Positions 38,329-49,803 of a stretch of 64,000 bases of DNA are shown here, piece after piece; within the stretch, counting starts at the first letter, position 1, and each line of letters opens with the position of its first letter. The position numbers and the translations under genes are program-made. A model generated the notes under the pieces. That model was not told the DNA's origin. It saw only the letters and a program-made list of their open reading frames with translations, and did no database searches. Location of the stretch: the NCBI GenBank assembly GCA_021521415.1, contig JAIQDT010003810.1:186001-250000 (forward strand), read 5' to 3'. The stretch comes from Bidens hawaiensis. Its lineage: Eukaryota; Streptophyta; Magnoliopsida; Asterales; Asteraceae.

Positions 38329-39061
38329 CAGGGCTGTAAACGAACCGATCGAACACAAACAAGGCCTTGTTCATGTTCGTTCATTAAGAAAATATTGTGT
38401 TCATGAACGGTTCACGAACACTTACTGAACGAGATTTTAGTTTCGTGTTCGTTCATTAAGAAAATTAATGTGCTCACGAACACAAACGAACACAAATAAA
38501 ATCGGTATAGAGAATAAGACCGATGTATTCATCAATGTGAATATTGAAAGCCAAGAATCGAATGAACACGAACAAGGGCATATTCGTGTTCGTTTATTTA
38601 ACTTTATAACTAATCGAACAAATATTTATGTTCATGTGCGTTTATTTAAAAATGAACATTTGAGTTCGTTTATGTTCGTTTGTTTAAAATCTAAACAAAC
38701 ATAACTAAACAAAGATAAACGAACATAAATAAACATATATGAACCAATGTGAATGAACACAAACAAACATAAACAAACTAAAATCCGAAAACACATAAAG
38801 GAACACAAATTAACAAATATAAAACCTTTAAGCAGATGACATATCCAGATAATATTTAATTATTTTCTATTAATACATAAACGAACGTTCATGAAAATAA
38901 ATGAACAAACGGAACATGTGTTCATGTTCGTTCATTTAATTAAACGAACACAAATTTTGTGTTCATGTAAGTTAGTTTATTAAAATAAACGAACATAAAC
39001 GAACTTCCTGCCGAACGGTTCACGAACAGTTCACCGAACGTTCGGTTCGTTTACAGGCCTA
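38329..39061. mobile_element. hAT MITE (GTTCG family), 733 bp, complete
   Basis: The ends are CAGGGCTGTAAACGAACCG and the inverted form CGGTTCGTTTACAGGCCTA. They are flanked by a perfect 8-bp duplication, ATTGATGG, at 38321-38328 and 39062-39069. The interior is rich in TTCGTTTATGTTCG and its complement and has no transposase. It defines the family found as fragments at 36.2, 40.9, 42.6, 48.2, 50.2 and 57.5 kb. Confidence 0.92.
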
Positions 39062-39069
39062 ATTGATGG

Positions 39070-40207
39070 GTTTCAAAAGGGTAGTATTTTTTTGTGAAGT
39101 TGTATGTGATTGATTATTAAAAAAAATTATAAAATAAAATAACTAAAGAGTTAGTATCTATTATCTAATGACATAAAAAATTGAAAATATAAATAAAATG
39201 TTTAGGTGTATGGCTTGGATAAACGAATATGTATGTGTCGGACAACCGAGTCGGGTATAACCGAGTCGGGTATTACCTAATACTATACTTGGACCCATAC
39301 TCGTAAAAAATTTATAGCTAGTCTCATATTTGGTCTTGTACCCAAGTTCTTATATTATTTTAGTATGTTGTTAATAATAGTGGTATTTATTGCAATAATA
39401 TTTTATTAATATCATCAGATGAAATAACCAAACTTGTTAATCAAGACATATGTTATTTAATAAAACAACACGAATACATATAAAACAACATTCAATTATG
39501 TGGATACAAATAAACACTATTGAAATTTAAAACACCATGCTAAAAACGCATACTTAAGGAAAATGCTTTTTTACATTGGCGAAGCTTATATATGGACTGT
39601 TTTTTGCTATGTAGTGTAAGTTTACGCGTTTTCATTCGAAAAATTTCTATACTTAATATAAATTTACCTGTTTTCGTCCAAAATCTTAGGTTCAAACCCA
39701 ATAATACAAAAAAAATAGAATTTAACTAAGCCATGTGAAAGTAGAGTTTCTCCGTACCAAATGTTGCTCTAGCTAAATAGTCATCTGAATCCTTCTAGTC
39801 TAAATCTTGATATTCTATTCCCTTAACTTGTAAGGCTGTAATACACGTCAAAACAGGTCAACTTATAGTGATGAATTCCATTTTTAGAAGGTCTCAATAC
39901 AAGTTCGTAGTAAGCTTTCGAAAGTGTTTGGAATTCGTCAATGTGCCAATATGAGTCCTTAGTTGAGTTAGTTCAAATACAATTTAGACCAAGTCAAAAC
40001 AAATCTTGTGCTTAACAACTGCCTGCATGTCATAAGTTACATGCTTCAAAACAATTCATGGGCCAATACAGTTGAGTTCAAAACTATCCAACAACCAAAG
40101 CAAGTGAGTTCAGAAGCAACCGAACGTCTCCAGTTATAAACTATATGCACACTCACATTAAAGCAACCGAATGTCTCCGGTTATTAAACTCTGTAATTAC
40201 TCTGATC
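39070..40207. other. Intergenic stretch, nothing recognised
   Basis: AT-rich sequence with no recognisable gene. A tandem ACCGAGTCGGGTAT word pair lies at about 39245-39272. Confidence 0.4.
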
Positions 40208-40640
40208 AAAACTTACATTCTTCACAGAACATATCTTCCAAAGTTTGCGACAATGTTTCATATGAATTATGCGCATTAAGATCAACTTTCCTTCCGTACA
40301 AACAAGGTTCCATCCATGTTCACCTTCACGGGGTGATAACCGTTTTCAAAAACCACTTCTTATGTACCATCTTTAAAATCCTCAAGTAGTATGGAAAGCT
40401 AGCCTATGAGATCTTTTTAACGGAGGCCATCCAACCACACTATAACAATAGAATTCCCATCTCAAAAGCTTCAGTTTTGACATTTTAATTTTTAATCAAA
40501 GGTTATATATTTCATAAAAAAGTGTATTCAATTGAGCAATTCATCTTGATATTAAAAGTTCCAAATTATATCAACAAATCAGAAGCAAATATAAAACTAC
40601 TATCATCATGTAATGATCTCGTTACATAAAAAGAACTAGT
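40208..40640 (-). pseudogene. Duplicated Aux/IAA exon 2 fragment
   Basis: 40217-40439 is a copy of Aux/IAA exon 2 (37041-37297), and the similarity continues into both flanking introns (from about 40208 to about 40640, matching 37033 to about 37465). It still shows the degron-encoding GGCCATCCAACCACAC end and the KVDLNAH region. A 4-bp insertion (ACAA near 40302) shifts the frame, roughly 40-55 bp are missing near 40380, and no other exons are present. It is a non-functional partial duplicate made from genomic DNA, because intron sequence is included. Confidence 0.9.
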
Positions 40641-40893
40641 ATAGTCGAAGTTGGATTCAAACATGTGGAATCTGCCGTAGGAATCACACGCGTAAATCAC
40701 CTTTATCATCCTTAACTTTGATCTCTTCTCTTTCGTTGGACATAACCAGACATAACTTAGCAAGCACCAATTAAAAGTAACCGTGAACATAAGGTTAAAT
40801 AATCATATAACCCGACTAAATTATAATGGATATGATATTTTAATTTCATAAACTCGAATAAACTATAATATGCCTACAAAACTTAAATGGATG

Positions 40894-41053
40894 TATAAAC
40901 GACCAAACGTAAACTAACAAACATTAACGAATTTATTTAATAAGTAAACAAGCTAGACATGTGTTCATGTTTGTTTATTAAATAAACAAACATAAACGAA
41001 TACCCCGCCCGACAGTTAACTGAAAGTTCAGTTCGTTTACGTTTACGGCCTAG
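40894..41053. mobile_element. Short GTTCG-family hAT MITE abutting the formin fragment
   Basis: It has TGTATAAACGACC at the left and CAGTTCGTTTACG...GGCCTA at the right, with GTTCATGTTTGTTTATT inside. It is a shortened member of the family. It sits exactly where the formin coding similarity ends, so it probably took part in the truncation. I did not find a clean target-site duplication. Confidence 0.55.
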
Positions 41054-41059
41054 GAGGCT

Positions 41060-41480
41060 TCATCTTCGGTTTCAAGCCGTCATCAGCCTGAAGATCATCA
41101 TTGCTTATATATTGAGACTATGTTGGCTTTATAATTTTGGGAATAACTTTAGCAGCAGGACTCGTTGAGGTCGTTTGCAGTTGTTTAACCGGAGAAATGG
41201 TCGAATGAGGGTTTTCCGACGTCGAATCGGGCGAAGAACAAACTGAAAGTCTTGATCTTGGTGAACTTCTTTTCGAATTGGGGCTCGAAACTTTTCGATG
41301 AATCTGTTTAATACTCAAACCGCGAACCGAATACCCTTCATCTGTGCTGGCAGTTGATCCATGTGGAGTATAGAAATCATGAATTTCTTCGTCTTCGGAA
41401 ACCGGAAGTTTACTCAACGGCGGAAGTGGCTGCAAATCAGGACTCGGTCGATACCGATCGAATGTTTTAACTGAGTTCAG

Positions 41481-41549
<69 letters not shown>

Positions 41550-41981
41550 AGGTGACCCATTAACCGAATCAGTTCCGACGTAAAGAAGCCTCGCCGGCGG
41601 CAAGTCTTCAGCATCATTTACCGACTCAATATGTTGCTTTGATTTGTGTTTATAAACAAAGAAAGCCAGCCCCGAGAGCATTCCCAGAGTCACAATCCCA
41701 ACAGAAATCACAACCGCCACTTTCTTGCCGGACTTCTTCGTCGGCGCCGGAGAAACTGGGTGGGTCGCCGGAGCTTCCGGCGGCGGCGGCGGTAATTGAT
41801 CTGGGGCTTGTTGACTTGGGGTTTCGTGAAAAAATGGGTTGTCAGAAGTCGATGACCCCGACGCCGGAGGCGGCGGCGGTGTGGTTGAGTTTGCCGGAAA
41901 CAATGGCTGGTGGAGGATTCTCCGGTGGGTGGTGGGTGTGACGGATATGGTGAGTATGAAGGTGATTAAGAAAGAGTTCAT
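41060..41981 (-). pseudogene. FH1: Group I formin truncated before FH2 (FH1-like)
   Basis: An intact frame from 41981 to 41118 encodes 287 residues. They comprise a signal peptide (1-19), the class I motif RRILHQPLFP, a Pro-rich extracellular segment, a membrane span (about 88-110), then PARLLYVGTDS, 21 consecutive Asn (an ATT microsatellite), SPDLQPLPPL and DEEIHDFYTPHGS. These are hallmarks of plant membrane formins of the FH1 type. The frame stops at IIKPT-stop. Past the stop, in the same frame, comes DDGLKPKMKPPR (about 41060-41090), which corresponds to the linker into the FH2 actin-nucleating domain; similarity ends at the adjoining MITE. FH1 polyproline and FH2 are absent from the window, so any product could span membrane and wall but could not nucleate actin. 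A dominant-negative or anchoring peptide is possible; a decayed gene is likelier. Confidence 0.85.
41484..41546. repeat. (ATT)21 microsatellite encoding poly-Asn
   Basis: Twenty-one perfect ATT units on the plus strand read as 21 AAT Asn codons in the truncated formin. Length polymorphism between individuals is expected. Confidence 0.95.
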
Positions 41982-43240
41982 GGTGGTTGTTTGATGATTA
42001 ATATTAATGGTTGTAATTCATGATATTGGAGTCGCCTGAAAACCTGCAACTTTTTAGGGTTTAGACCGAGGAAGAAGGTTCTTACTGTATTTATCCAAGA
42101 TCTAGAGTTGTGTTTTTGGGTTTTCTACTTTTGTTGATTATTATATTTGTTTAATTAATACTTAATTGATTTGTGAATAAAAAATGGAACTTATTTTGTT
42201 TTTTAATGAAGGAAACTGAAGACGATGACCGGAGAGAGATTTGCGACGGGAATCTTTCGTCCTTGAAAGTCTGTGTGGAAACGACAAATTTATGTTTTTT
42301 TCCTTTTTTATTTCAGTGACAAATTTTTTTAAATAACTATGGCGATATAGAGTGTTCGTTTTTTAAAAATGAAAGTGATGAGTCTAAGGGGTTGGTTGTT
42401 TTTTCTCAAAACCTCTTCCTAAACACTTTTGTAAGCGCCACGCAAAGGTTGTGGTCTGTAATGTGTTTGTTTTTCCAAAATCAATTCATTAGAAAACCTC
42501 TATGCGTCCTATTCTCCTAGAAGTGTTGTTCATGATTTTAAGTGAAAATAAACTGATTTTTCATAGAAAGAATACAACGATGGCTAGATTCCACTTTTAA
42601 CAGAGATGCAAACAAATCAAACGAACATGCACAAACAAGGTCTTGTCCATGTTTGTTTTGTTAAGAAAATAATGTGTTTAAAAACACTTACCGAGCGAGA
42701 TATACGTGTTTGTTGATTAAGGAATGAGCGTATTCACGAACGATCCATAAACACAAATAAATCGGCGAAGTCTAGAAATTAATATCGATGTATTCATCAA
42801 TGGGAATAATGATGAATGAAATAGGAACAATGCAAAAGATTATGTGTATTTTCATGTACATATTTGTCATGTATACACAAATTTTTATAATGTGAGGTCA
42901 GCTTTTTGCTATTATGACGAATTAAATACAGAAAGGTATACTTATAATGTTCTAAAGTAAACAAAAAGACATTAATCATTTACTATCTTAAAACAGTAGG
43001 AGATAAAAAAAAGTTCACAAAACATGCATCTCTCAAATTGACAGTTAAAAACAATCAATCAACAGATCGATAGTTACAGCTTGCGCGATGTACAATAATT
43101 CTCAAACATGCATCGAAGATGTAAAACAAGATTAGCATAATGCAACACAAAATCACAACCCGAACATTCATTTCGAAACAAAAAACACTTAACGGAAAAC
43201 CAAAGGCTCCATGAACGTGGTGGCTTTCTTGTACTACAGA
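41982..43240. other. Formin upstream region and MITE remnants
   Basis: No gene is recognised. The formin leader lies to the left. A GTTCG-family hAT MITE fragment occupies about 42600-42800. The 3' end of the G3BP-like transcript lies at about 43040-43240. Confidence 0.4.
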
Positions 43241-46200
43241 TTAACGAAAACCATTTCCTCTTGCATAAGAACCGCCATCATAACGACCTCTTGATGCGTC
43301 GCCTCGTCCTCTCCCGCCGCCTCAACCTCCTGCACAAATATTCGTTGAAAAATTGCATAAAAAATACTACCAAAAAACACAACAGCTAAAATAAACTCAA
43401 ACTTGTAAAAATCACACGAAAAAACCATTAAACTAATTGGTGCATTGGCCATTATTATTTAAAAAAAATCATTCGAAAGCATCTACATTTTAGAAAAGTT
43501 TGTAGACTTTAATGGGCTTTTTTCCATTTTGCAAAAATGATGAATGCCAGCTCATCTGGTTTTGATCAATTGAAGAGTTGTCAAGTATGTGTATTTTGGA
43601 CATGTTTAGAGACTTAAATAAACAAAATTAGAGACTTTTTGGTTACTTTTTTACTAGTATATGAACATTAACATATCAAAAATTAAGAAAGTATAGTTGG
43701 TTTTGCTATTCACACGGACCACACATAACACAATTGTAAAACGAATCAGATTAAGATCATTAATAATTACTGAGATAAATGTAAAACTAGATAATGAGAG
43801 ACACATACTTCCACCACGAATACTACCGCCGCTGCTGTTTGCTCTCCTTTCCTCAATATAGATTTGCCTTCCCGCTAATTGAAGTGGAGATGCCTAACAA
43901 AACAAAGATAAAAAATAAGTAAACAATATACAACAAACAACAACAATAATAATAATCTGAACTGCACTTTCAACTTGCCTTTATAACAGGCCTCTATTAC
44001 GATTATACAATGTTGTAATGCAAAAAAGACAATTCCATCTAAACAGGTCCTTATTTTATCTAAATTGACATAAATAAATACTAATAACCTGTTCTTAATA
44101 ATAATTAGTAGAACATGTGACCACTATAATAATTCAAACAAAATTTAGGTTTTTAAAGATTTTGGAGTTTCTATACATAACAAAATGTCATAATTTATAT
44201 TTTGAATAATACACTTTGATTAGCCCTGCTTGCGGTGCGCACATATGATGTATATATGTGTGAACCCTCGGGTGGGCAAAAGTGAAATTGCACTAATTTT
44301 GACGTTATTTTACTAATCTCGTGAAAATAACGTTAAAAGTGACGGACGGTTAATCAGGCATCATGTAGTGGCGTTGATAGCCGAAAGACAAGGGTACATG
44401 CACCGATCAGCCGGTGTCCCGATGATTGAGTGCTATGTGCCTTATGTCCAAGGCTTGATGCAAAACTACTATCGAGCCGGGGGTCTCATCGGAAGCAGCC
44501 TCTCTATCCTTATGGGGTAGAGGTAAGGCTGTCTACATCTTACCCTCCTCAGACCCTACTATAGCTTTGCTATTGGTGGGATATACTGAGTACGATGATG
44601 ATGATGATGATGAATAATACACTTTGATGAATTTCTACATGTTAAAGAAACGTTACTCCATCTCAAAAACAGGATAGCATCATATTCATGTCATAATTAA
44701 TTGAAAAAAAACTACATAAAGAATATATTCTTAAAAACATCGTTAAATCTAAAACAAACGACCCCACACACCTACAAAGCATTAATAAAATCCAATGCAA
44801 GGGATACATAAAACAAGTTTAAACAGCATAAAACACACTAAATCTTACCATTTAATTTACCAAATCTTTAGTTGAATAAATTGGTATTTTATATATGTGC
44901 TAAACAGCAAAAACAAAATTTTAAAACAATTATAGATCTGGTTGCAAGCATAAGAAAAACGAACCTCGATTGCTCTTTGAACACCCTCTAAGTCCTCAAA
45001 CTCAACAAAAGCAAAACAAACACCAACATCCTGTAATTAAATCAAACGTTACGTTCTAGTGTTCTACATTAAAACAATAAAATGACCAAAAAAAGTAGAC
45101 AACTAAAACACTAAACAACCACCTTACGGTTCTTCAAGAACACACCGTCCTGCTTAATTTTACCAAAATTCTTGAACTCTTCAAAAATCTCAAGACTGGT
45201 AACAGTAGTTGGCAAGTTCCTTACATAAACAGACTTCGAATCGCCTAAAAAAATGTACATTATTATGGGTCTTATGAGGTCGTATAAAAACTATATATAA
45301 TCATTTTGATCATAGATGAAACTAGGGGTGTGCATGAGACGGTTTTGGGCTCAGGTTGCACTAAAAATCAAAAGTTCGGTTTTTGAAAACCTTATGTTCT
45401 TTGGGTTTTCACAGAGGGTTTTGTTTTTGCATATTTTATCATTGGTGCCTATAAGCTTTGGGTACAAAAATGGCCCAAACTAATGTAATTCAGCCTAAAA
45501 CTTTAGGATTGATTTTTTTGTAAATTATTGACAAATTGACTATCACATATTTTGAACTAAATTTTTTGGGTTACAAATTAATAAAAATCATTTTTTTAAT
45601 TTTGCCATATGAGCTTGAAAATTTTAAATTAAAAGAAAAGTGGCCCAAAGTAGTCAATTTGAGTATGAAACTTTGGGTCTGAAAATTTTGTTAAATAATG
45701 ATAAGTGATTATTACAAAACTTTGACCTAATTTCTATGGGCTATACCACTAACTATTTTTTTCTAAAGTAATTAAATCTATTTTTTTCTGTTTTCATTTG
45801 GGTTCGGTTCAATTTTTCAAATTTTTGGTTGATATCAAAACCAAAACAGAACCAAAAAATCAGTTTTTCAAAAAACATAAAAGTATAAAACCAAACCGAA
45901 AATTGTTTTTTCAAGAAAACCTAAAAACAAACTGTTAGTTTTTTATCTAGTTTGGTTATATTGGTTCAGTTTTGGGTTTCATGTATACCTCTAAATGCAA
46001 CAGATATAACACAGTAAAACAAAATAAAATTCACCTTCTTCACTGGTGAAAGTTTCATTAGCCAGTTGGGGAGTGGAGTCTGATTGATAAGAAACAGGTG
46101 TCGGTTGAGCAACCGGTTCAGGAGTTGAATGCCATTCGGAGACAGGTGTCACACTCTTATTAGCTGGTTGAGCAGAAACTGATGGTGAAGACTTCCCTTT

Positions 46201-49008
46201 AGACAGCTTTTAGAATTCAGCATCCATGACAAAATAAGAATATATTAGTACTAATGAATACCAAGCGCGCGGAAAGCAAAAGTAGCTTGTTGTACTAAAA
46301 GAAGAGTTATGACATGTTGAATTATGAGTACAGATAAAGATTCACTTTTTTTTCTTATGAACAATTATTATGGAAAATGAATGTGACAATGTGCATTTTG
46401 AAACTGATTATGTGGAAGTGATCAATCAAATAATAAGATAATAAAGCATGCTGCAGAACATGTTATTTTCAAGCAGGTTTCTTTTTTATTTGAATAACCT
46501 GAAATTTGAATTCGGAATTGTTATTCATATTTGACTTGAATTGCGGGTTATTAGAGTTCGATTCAATTGATGAACACCCCTAGATGTACCATCCCCATGT
46601 GAGTAATTGCATAAAAGAAAACAAGTGGGTCAAAACTGGTCAAAAGTTATTTGAAGTGTGGTTTTCTCCAATCATATGACAGTATTTATAAAAAAATGAA
46701 CTTTTGGACAAATATTGTTGTAGTTAAAGAATACATACAATAGAAGCATATGTGAATTTGACAGGCTCTGCAACGGGCTCTTCAACAGCCGAAACTGGTT
46801 CTTGAATGTATTCAACAGTGTTGTGATGCACGGGCTTGTGAACATAATCATCAACCGTGTTTTGATGGTAAACAGGTTGTTGTTCATGTTGTACATATTC
46901 ATCCACAGTGTTTTGAACATTGTCTTCAAGTGGCGGTTGTTCATCATAAGATTCACTTTCATACCCATCTTCTTGTTCTTGCAGATGTGTTTCTTGTGAC
47001 AGGTTGTAATAATCATCTTCATTGGTTGTTTCTAAATTTAATGAATTTAGATTTTCTCTTGCTTTAACCTCAAAAGCATCTTCACTAACTGGCAATTAAA
47101 AGTTCAAAGATCATAATAAATGAGGAAATGAAAATTAAACAAAAAAAAAATCAATAGCATAACTTTGTTGGCGTATACACAGTAGAGGTGGTAATTTTGT
47201 CCCACTTACCTAAAATGGGTCAATTTGGGTTCACATTTGGACCAACTTACCAGAAAATTGTGTGAGAAACCGAAATAACTTAACCTTGACTGGCTTAACA
47301 GATGTAACAAAACCAAAATAATTGGTAAAACCCGGCAGTATGGTTTCATGTTTAATAAAAAAATAAGTTTGTTTGCGATTTTGCTCTTAATAAAAAAAAC
47401 GAAAAACAAAAATACATTTTTAAGTAATATAGTATTTAATGCGTCAAAAGGGCTGAAACTTGAAATTCTACCAAAATACATTTTAAATAAACTTCCTAAA
47501 CAATTTTACTAAAGAGGTTATTATTCCACTAAAATAGCATAAGCTTTGTAATCCTGTCTACAAATTTAACTGCTTGAGAAAAATTGTGCACAAATATATG
47601 TTTTCACTTACGAGTCAAACCAACCCGTCTGACCCACCTATTTTTCTACCTCCATAAATTACAACTTAAATCTACATAACGTAAAATAAGAAAATAGGTA
47701 GGGGGAATGGTAAATACCAGCTAACTCGGAAGAAGTGATTGGTTGAGAGTCAACTTTCACCTCGGGGCCCACAGGTGGTGGACGCTGATGTGTAACCTCC
47801 TCACTTACAAAGTGAAAGATATCATTCATCACAAAGTAACCCTTTTCTTGTGGCGCAAGAAAAAATATCTGCACAAACTTCTTCCAACCGCTGAAGAGTT
47901 TGGATTTAACGAAACCCGAAACCACAACAACAATGCCTTGACTCCATGATTCAAGTGAATTTATTGTCTTTATTTCAATCCCACTAAAATGTAGTGATTG
48001 AATAAGTGAATGTATTTGCTACAAAAATAGAAATCCAATATTCAAAATACAAGTATTTTCATTATCGTGGATATGTATAATAAGTGAACGGAATTGCTAA
48101 AACCAATTAGAGTAAACGAATACAGCAATTAAATATTGCAACAATATTCTAATTAGGCTTGTAAAAGATTGAACGAACATGAATGGAGCATGTTCATTAT
48201 CATTCGTTTGACTTGAAGCGAACAAACAAACAAACACGAACGTGTTCGTTCATTAAATTAGTAGGTGTGTCCGTGTTTATGTCCGTTTGTAAAAAAACAT
48301 AAACGAACGGTTCACGAACGTATGCAGACGAACATAACTAAACATAAATAAGCAAACATAGTAGCTAAAATGAATTAAAAGTCAACGTGAACAACACTGT
48401 GTTGGGCCTGAAATTTTATTAAAACTAGACTATTGCGTAATGAGCCTAAAAAATTTAAATGAATTTAACTGATATAGAAATGCGACAATAATCTAACTTT
48501 TTTTAACAAAATGATTTAAGAGGTTTATGGTTCTAAAATCCACTTCTTTAACAATCTAACATATTAATTTCAATTAGAATTTTCAATTGGCACCCACCAT
48601 AAAAACCGAAATTAAAGTCAATAGAGTGTGATGCATATAGTGATTATCTAATAACATTCAGATTATAAAAAGGGCAAAATAACATTCAAATTTCAAGCAT
48701 ATAAAATCAATGAATAACGAAAAGAGATTTACGAATATAGCCGAAGCAGTCTCGGTGGATTCGCCATCAACTCGAACCATGGTACTGGAATCAGAGTAAA
48801 ACTGATAAACGATATCAGGTTGTTGTTGAAGCACGTGGTAGTATTGTTGCACAAAGTAGGAACCAACCTAAACAAATAAATCAACAAAACCCTAGGTTAA
48901 CTTGAATACATGATAAAATGGAGTTGAATATTGATAAAATAAAATAGAGAAGAAGAAAAGAATGAATACCTGAGAGGCAGTAACAGAAGAGGAGTAGGAA
49001 TTGGCCAT
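43241..49008 (-). CDS. G3BP: G3BP-like NTF2-RRM RNA-binding protein with in-frame stop
   Basis: Nine minus-strand exons: 49008-48970, 48867-48733, 48018-47718, 47088-46739, 46206-46035, 45244-45123, 45030-44965, 43893-43809 and 43329 onward, all at GT-AG sites with consistent phase. The NTF2-like domain (about 13-130) shows VGSYFVQQYYHVL, QFYSDSS and FVQIFFLAPQEKGYFV. An acidic, Gln-rich linker follows, then YASI, then an RRM (about 336-410) with RNP2 VYVRNL and RNP1 GVCFAFVEF. Family members dimerise through NTF2 and work in cytoplasmic stress granules. Exon 9 should encode the RGG tail, but its third codon is TGA (43324-43322), probably a CpG transition from CGA. The product would be 425 residues instead of 452. 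The frame beyond stays open as GGRGRGDASRGRYDGG to TAA at 43243-43241, so the lesion is recent, a sequencing error, or avoided by alternative splicing. Introns carry MITEs and a SINE-like insertion. Confidence 0.9.
44221..44611 (+). mobile_element. SINE-like retroposon, 391 bp, in G3BP intron 7
   Basis: A full-length copy starts AGCCCTGCTTGCGGTGCGCAC and ends ACTGAGTAC followed by a (GAT)n tail. A perfect 17-bp duplication, GAATAATACACTTTGAT, flanks it (44204-44220 and 44612-44628). Similarity to 35468-35851 is very high over the whole length, so both are recent. Confidence 0.9.
45323..45993. mobile_element. hAT-like MITE, 671 bp, in G3BP intron 5
   Basis: The ends are TAGGGGTGTGCATGA and the inverted form TCATGTATACCTCTA. 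The flanking octamers GATGAAAC and AATGCAAC agree at 6 of 8 positions. The interior holds TTTGGGTT/AACC-type words and no transposase. The diverged ends suggest an old insertion. Confidence 0.7.
48154..48365. mobile_element. GTTCG-family hAT MITE fragment in G3BP intron 2
   Basis: It begins TAGGCTTGTAAAAGATTGAACG, a diverged form of the family end, and contains GTTCGTTCATTAAATTAG and GAACGGTTCACGAACG. The right end is not clear. Confidence 0.55.
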
Positions 49009-49452
49009 TATTATTATTATTAAACCCTAACCCTGGAAGTAATGGTTTCTTCTTCACATAGAAGAGAGTGAAATTAGAGTTTGGGAAGGTGTGAATTGAG
49101 TTGTGGGTGAATGAATATATGGAAGGAAGGATTGAGGATGATGAAGATTGTGATTGTGATGGTGGCTGCTGTGAAAGTTGCAGGTTTTAACAGAGTGAAG
49201 TGATGAAGATGAGATCTGCTACTGAGTCATTACCAATTAAATCCTGGCCGTTGGATCGAATGAGGAGTCACTGATATGGACGCTTCGTTGATTTTTTATT
49301 ATGACGGCGCTCGAGATTTTTCCTTAATCTAAGCGTAATTAAATTAGAGCGTGTTAATAAATTAGCTAAAGGGAAAATTATCGTATAAATTAAATTAACG
49401 TGCTAATTATGAAAATTAAGTAGAGTAAATATGTAATTACTCTAGAATACAA

Positions 49453-49485
49453 CTAGGTTAGAGCTCGTATTTCACACGGGTAGAA
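49453..49485 (-). mobile_element. Helitron-like 3' terminus (minus orientation)
   Basis: On the minus strand an imperfect CGTGTGAAATACG hairpin is followed by AGCTCTAACCTAG and then T. Weaker than the neighbouring terminus at 49777. Confidence 0.4.
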
Positions 49486-49776
49486 AATATTAAAAAAAAT
49501 TATTATATGTAGTACGTAAATTCAATTATTTCATATAATAATTTCTATTTGTGACTTTTTTTATTAAGTTTTTGATATATTATGAACTATAATTGTCATT
49601 TTAGGGATGTGTTATTCATACACCCTTTATAAGGTGTGCATGGAAGATAAATGTGTGTTAAAAGAGTGTATGAATATAAAAAAAGGGTGTATGAATAATC
49701 ATTACCTAATTTTAAGTTGAAAACCAAATCTTGATGTTTAATTTAATGTGTATATAAAATGATATTTATAACAAAA

Positions 49777-49803
49777 CTAGTTTGATCCTCCCGTATTACG
49801 GAA
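49777..49803 (-). mobile_element. Helitron-like 3' terminus (minus orientation)
   Basis: On the minus strand CTTCCGTAATACGGGAG folds into an 8-bp stem (one wobble), followed by GATCAAACTAG and then T. This is the best Helitron 3' end in the window. The 5' end was not found. Confidence 0.6.

Noticed and set aside
46672..47022. 116-residue Met/Asn-rich minus-strand ORF
   Set aside because: Shadow frame of G3BP exon 4 continuing into its intron.
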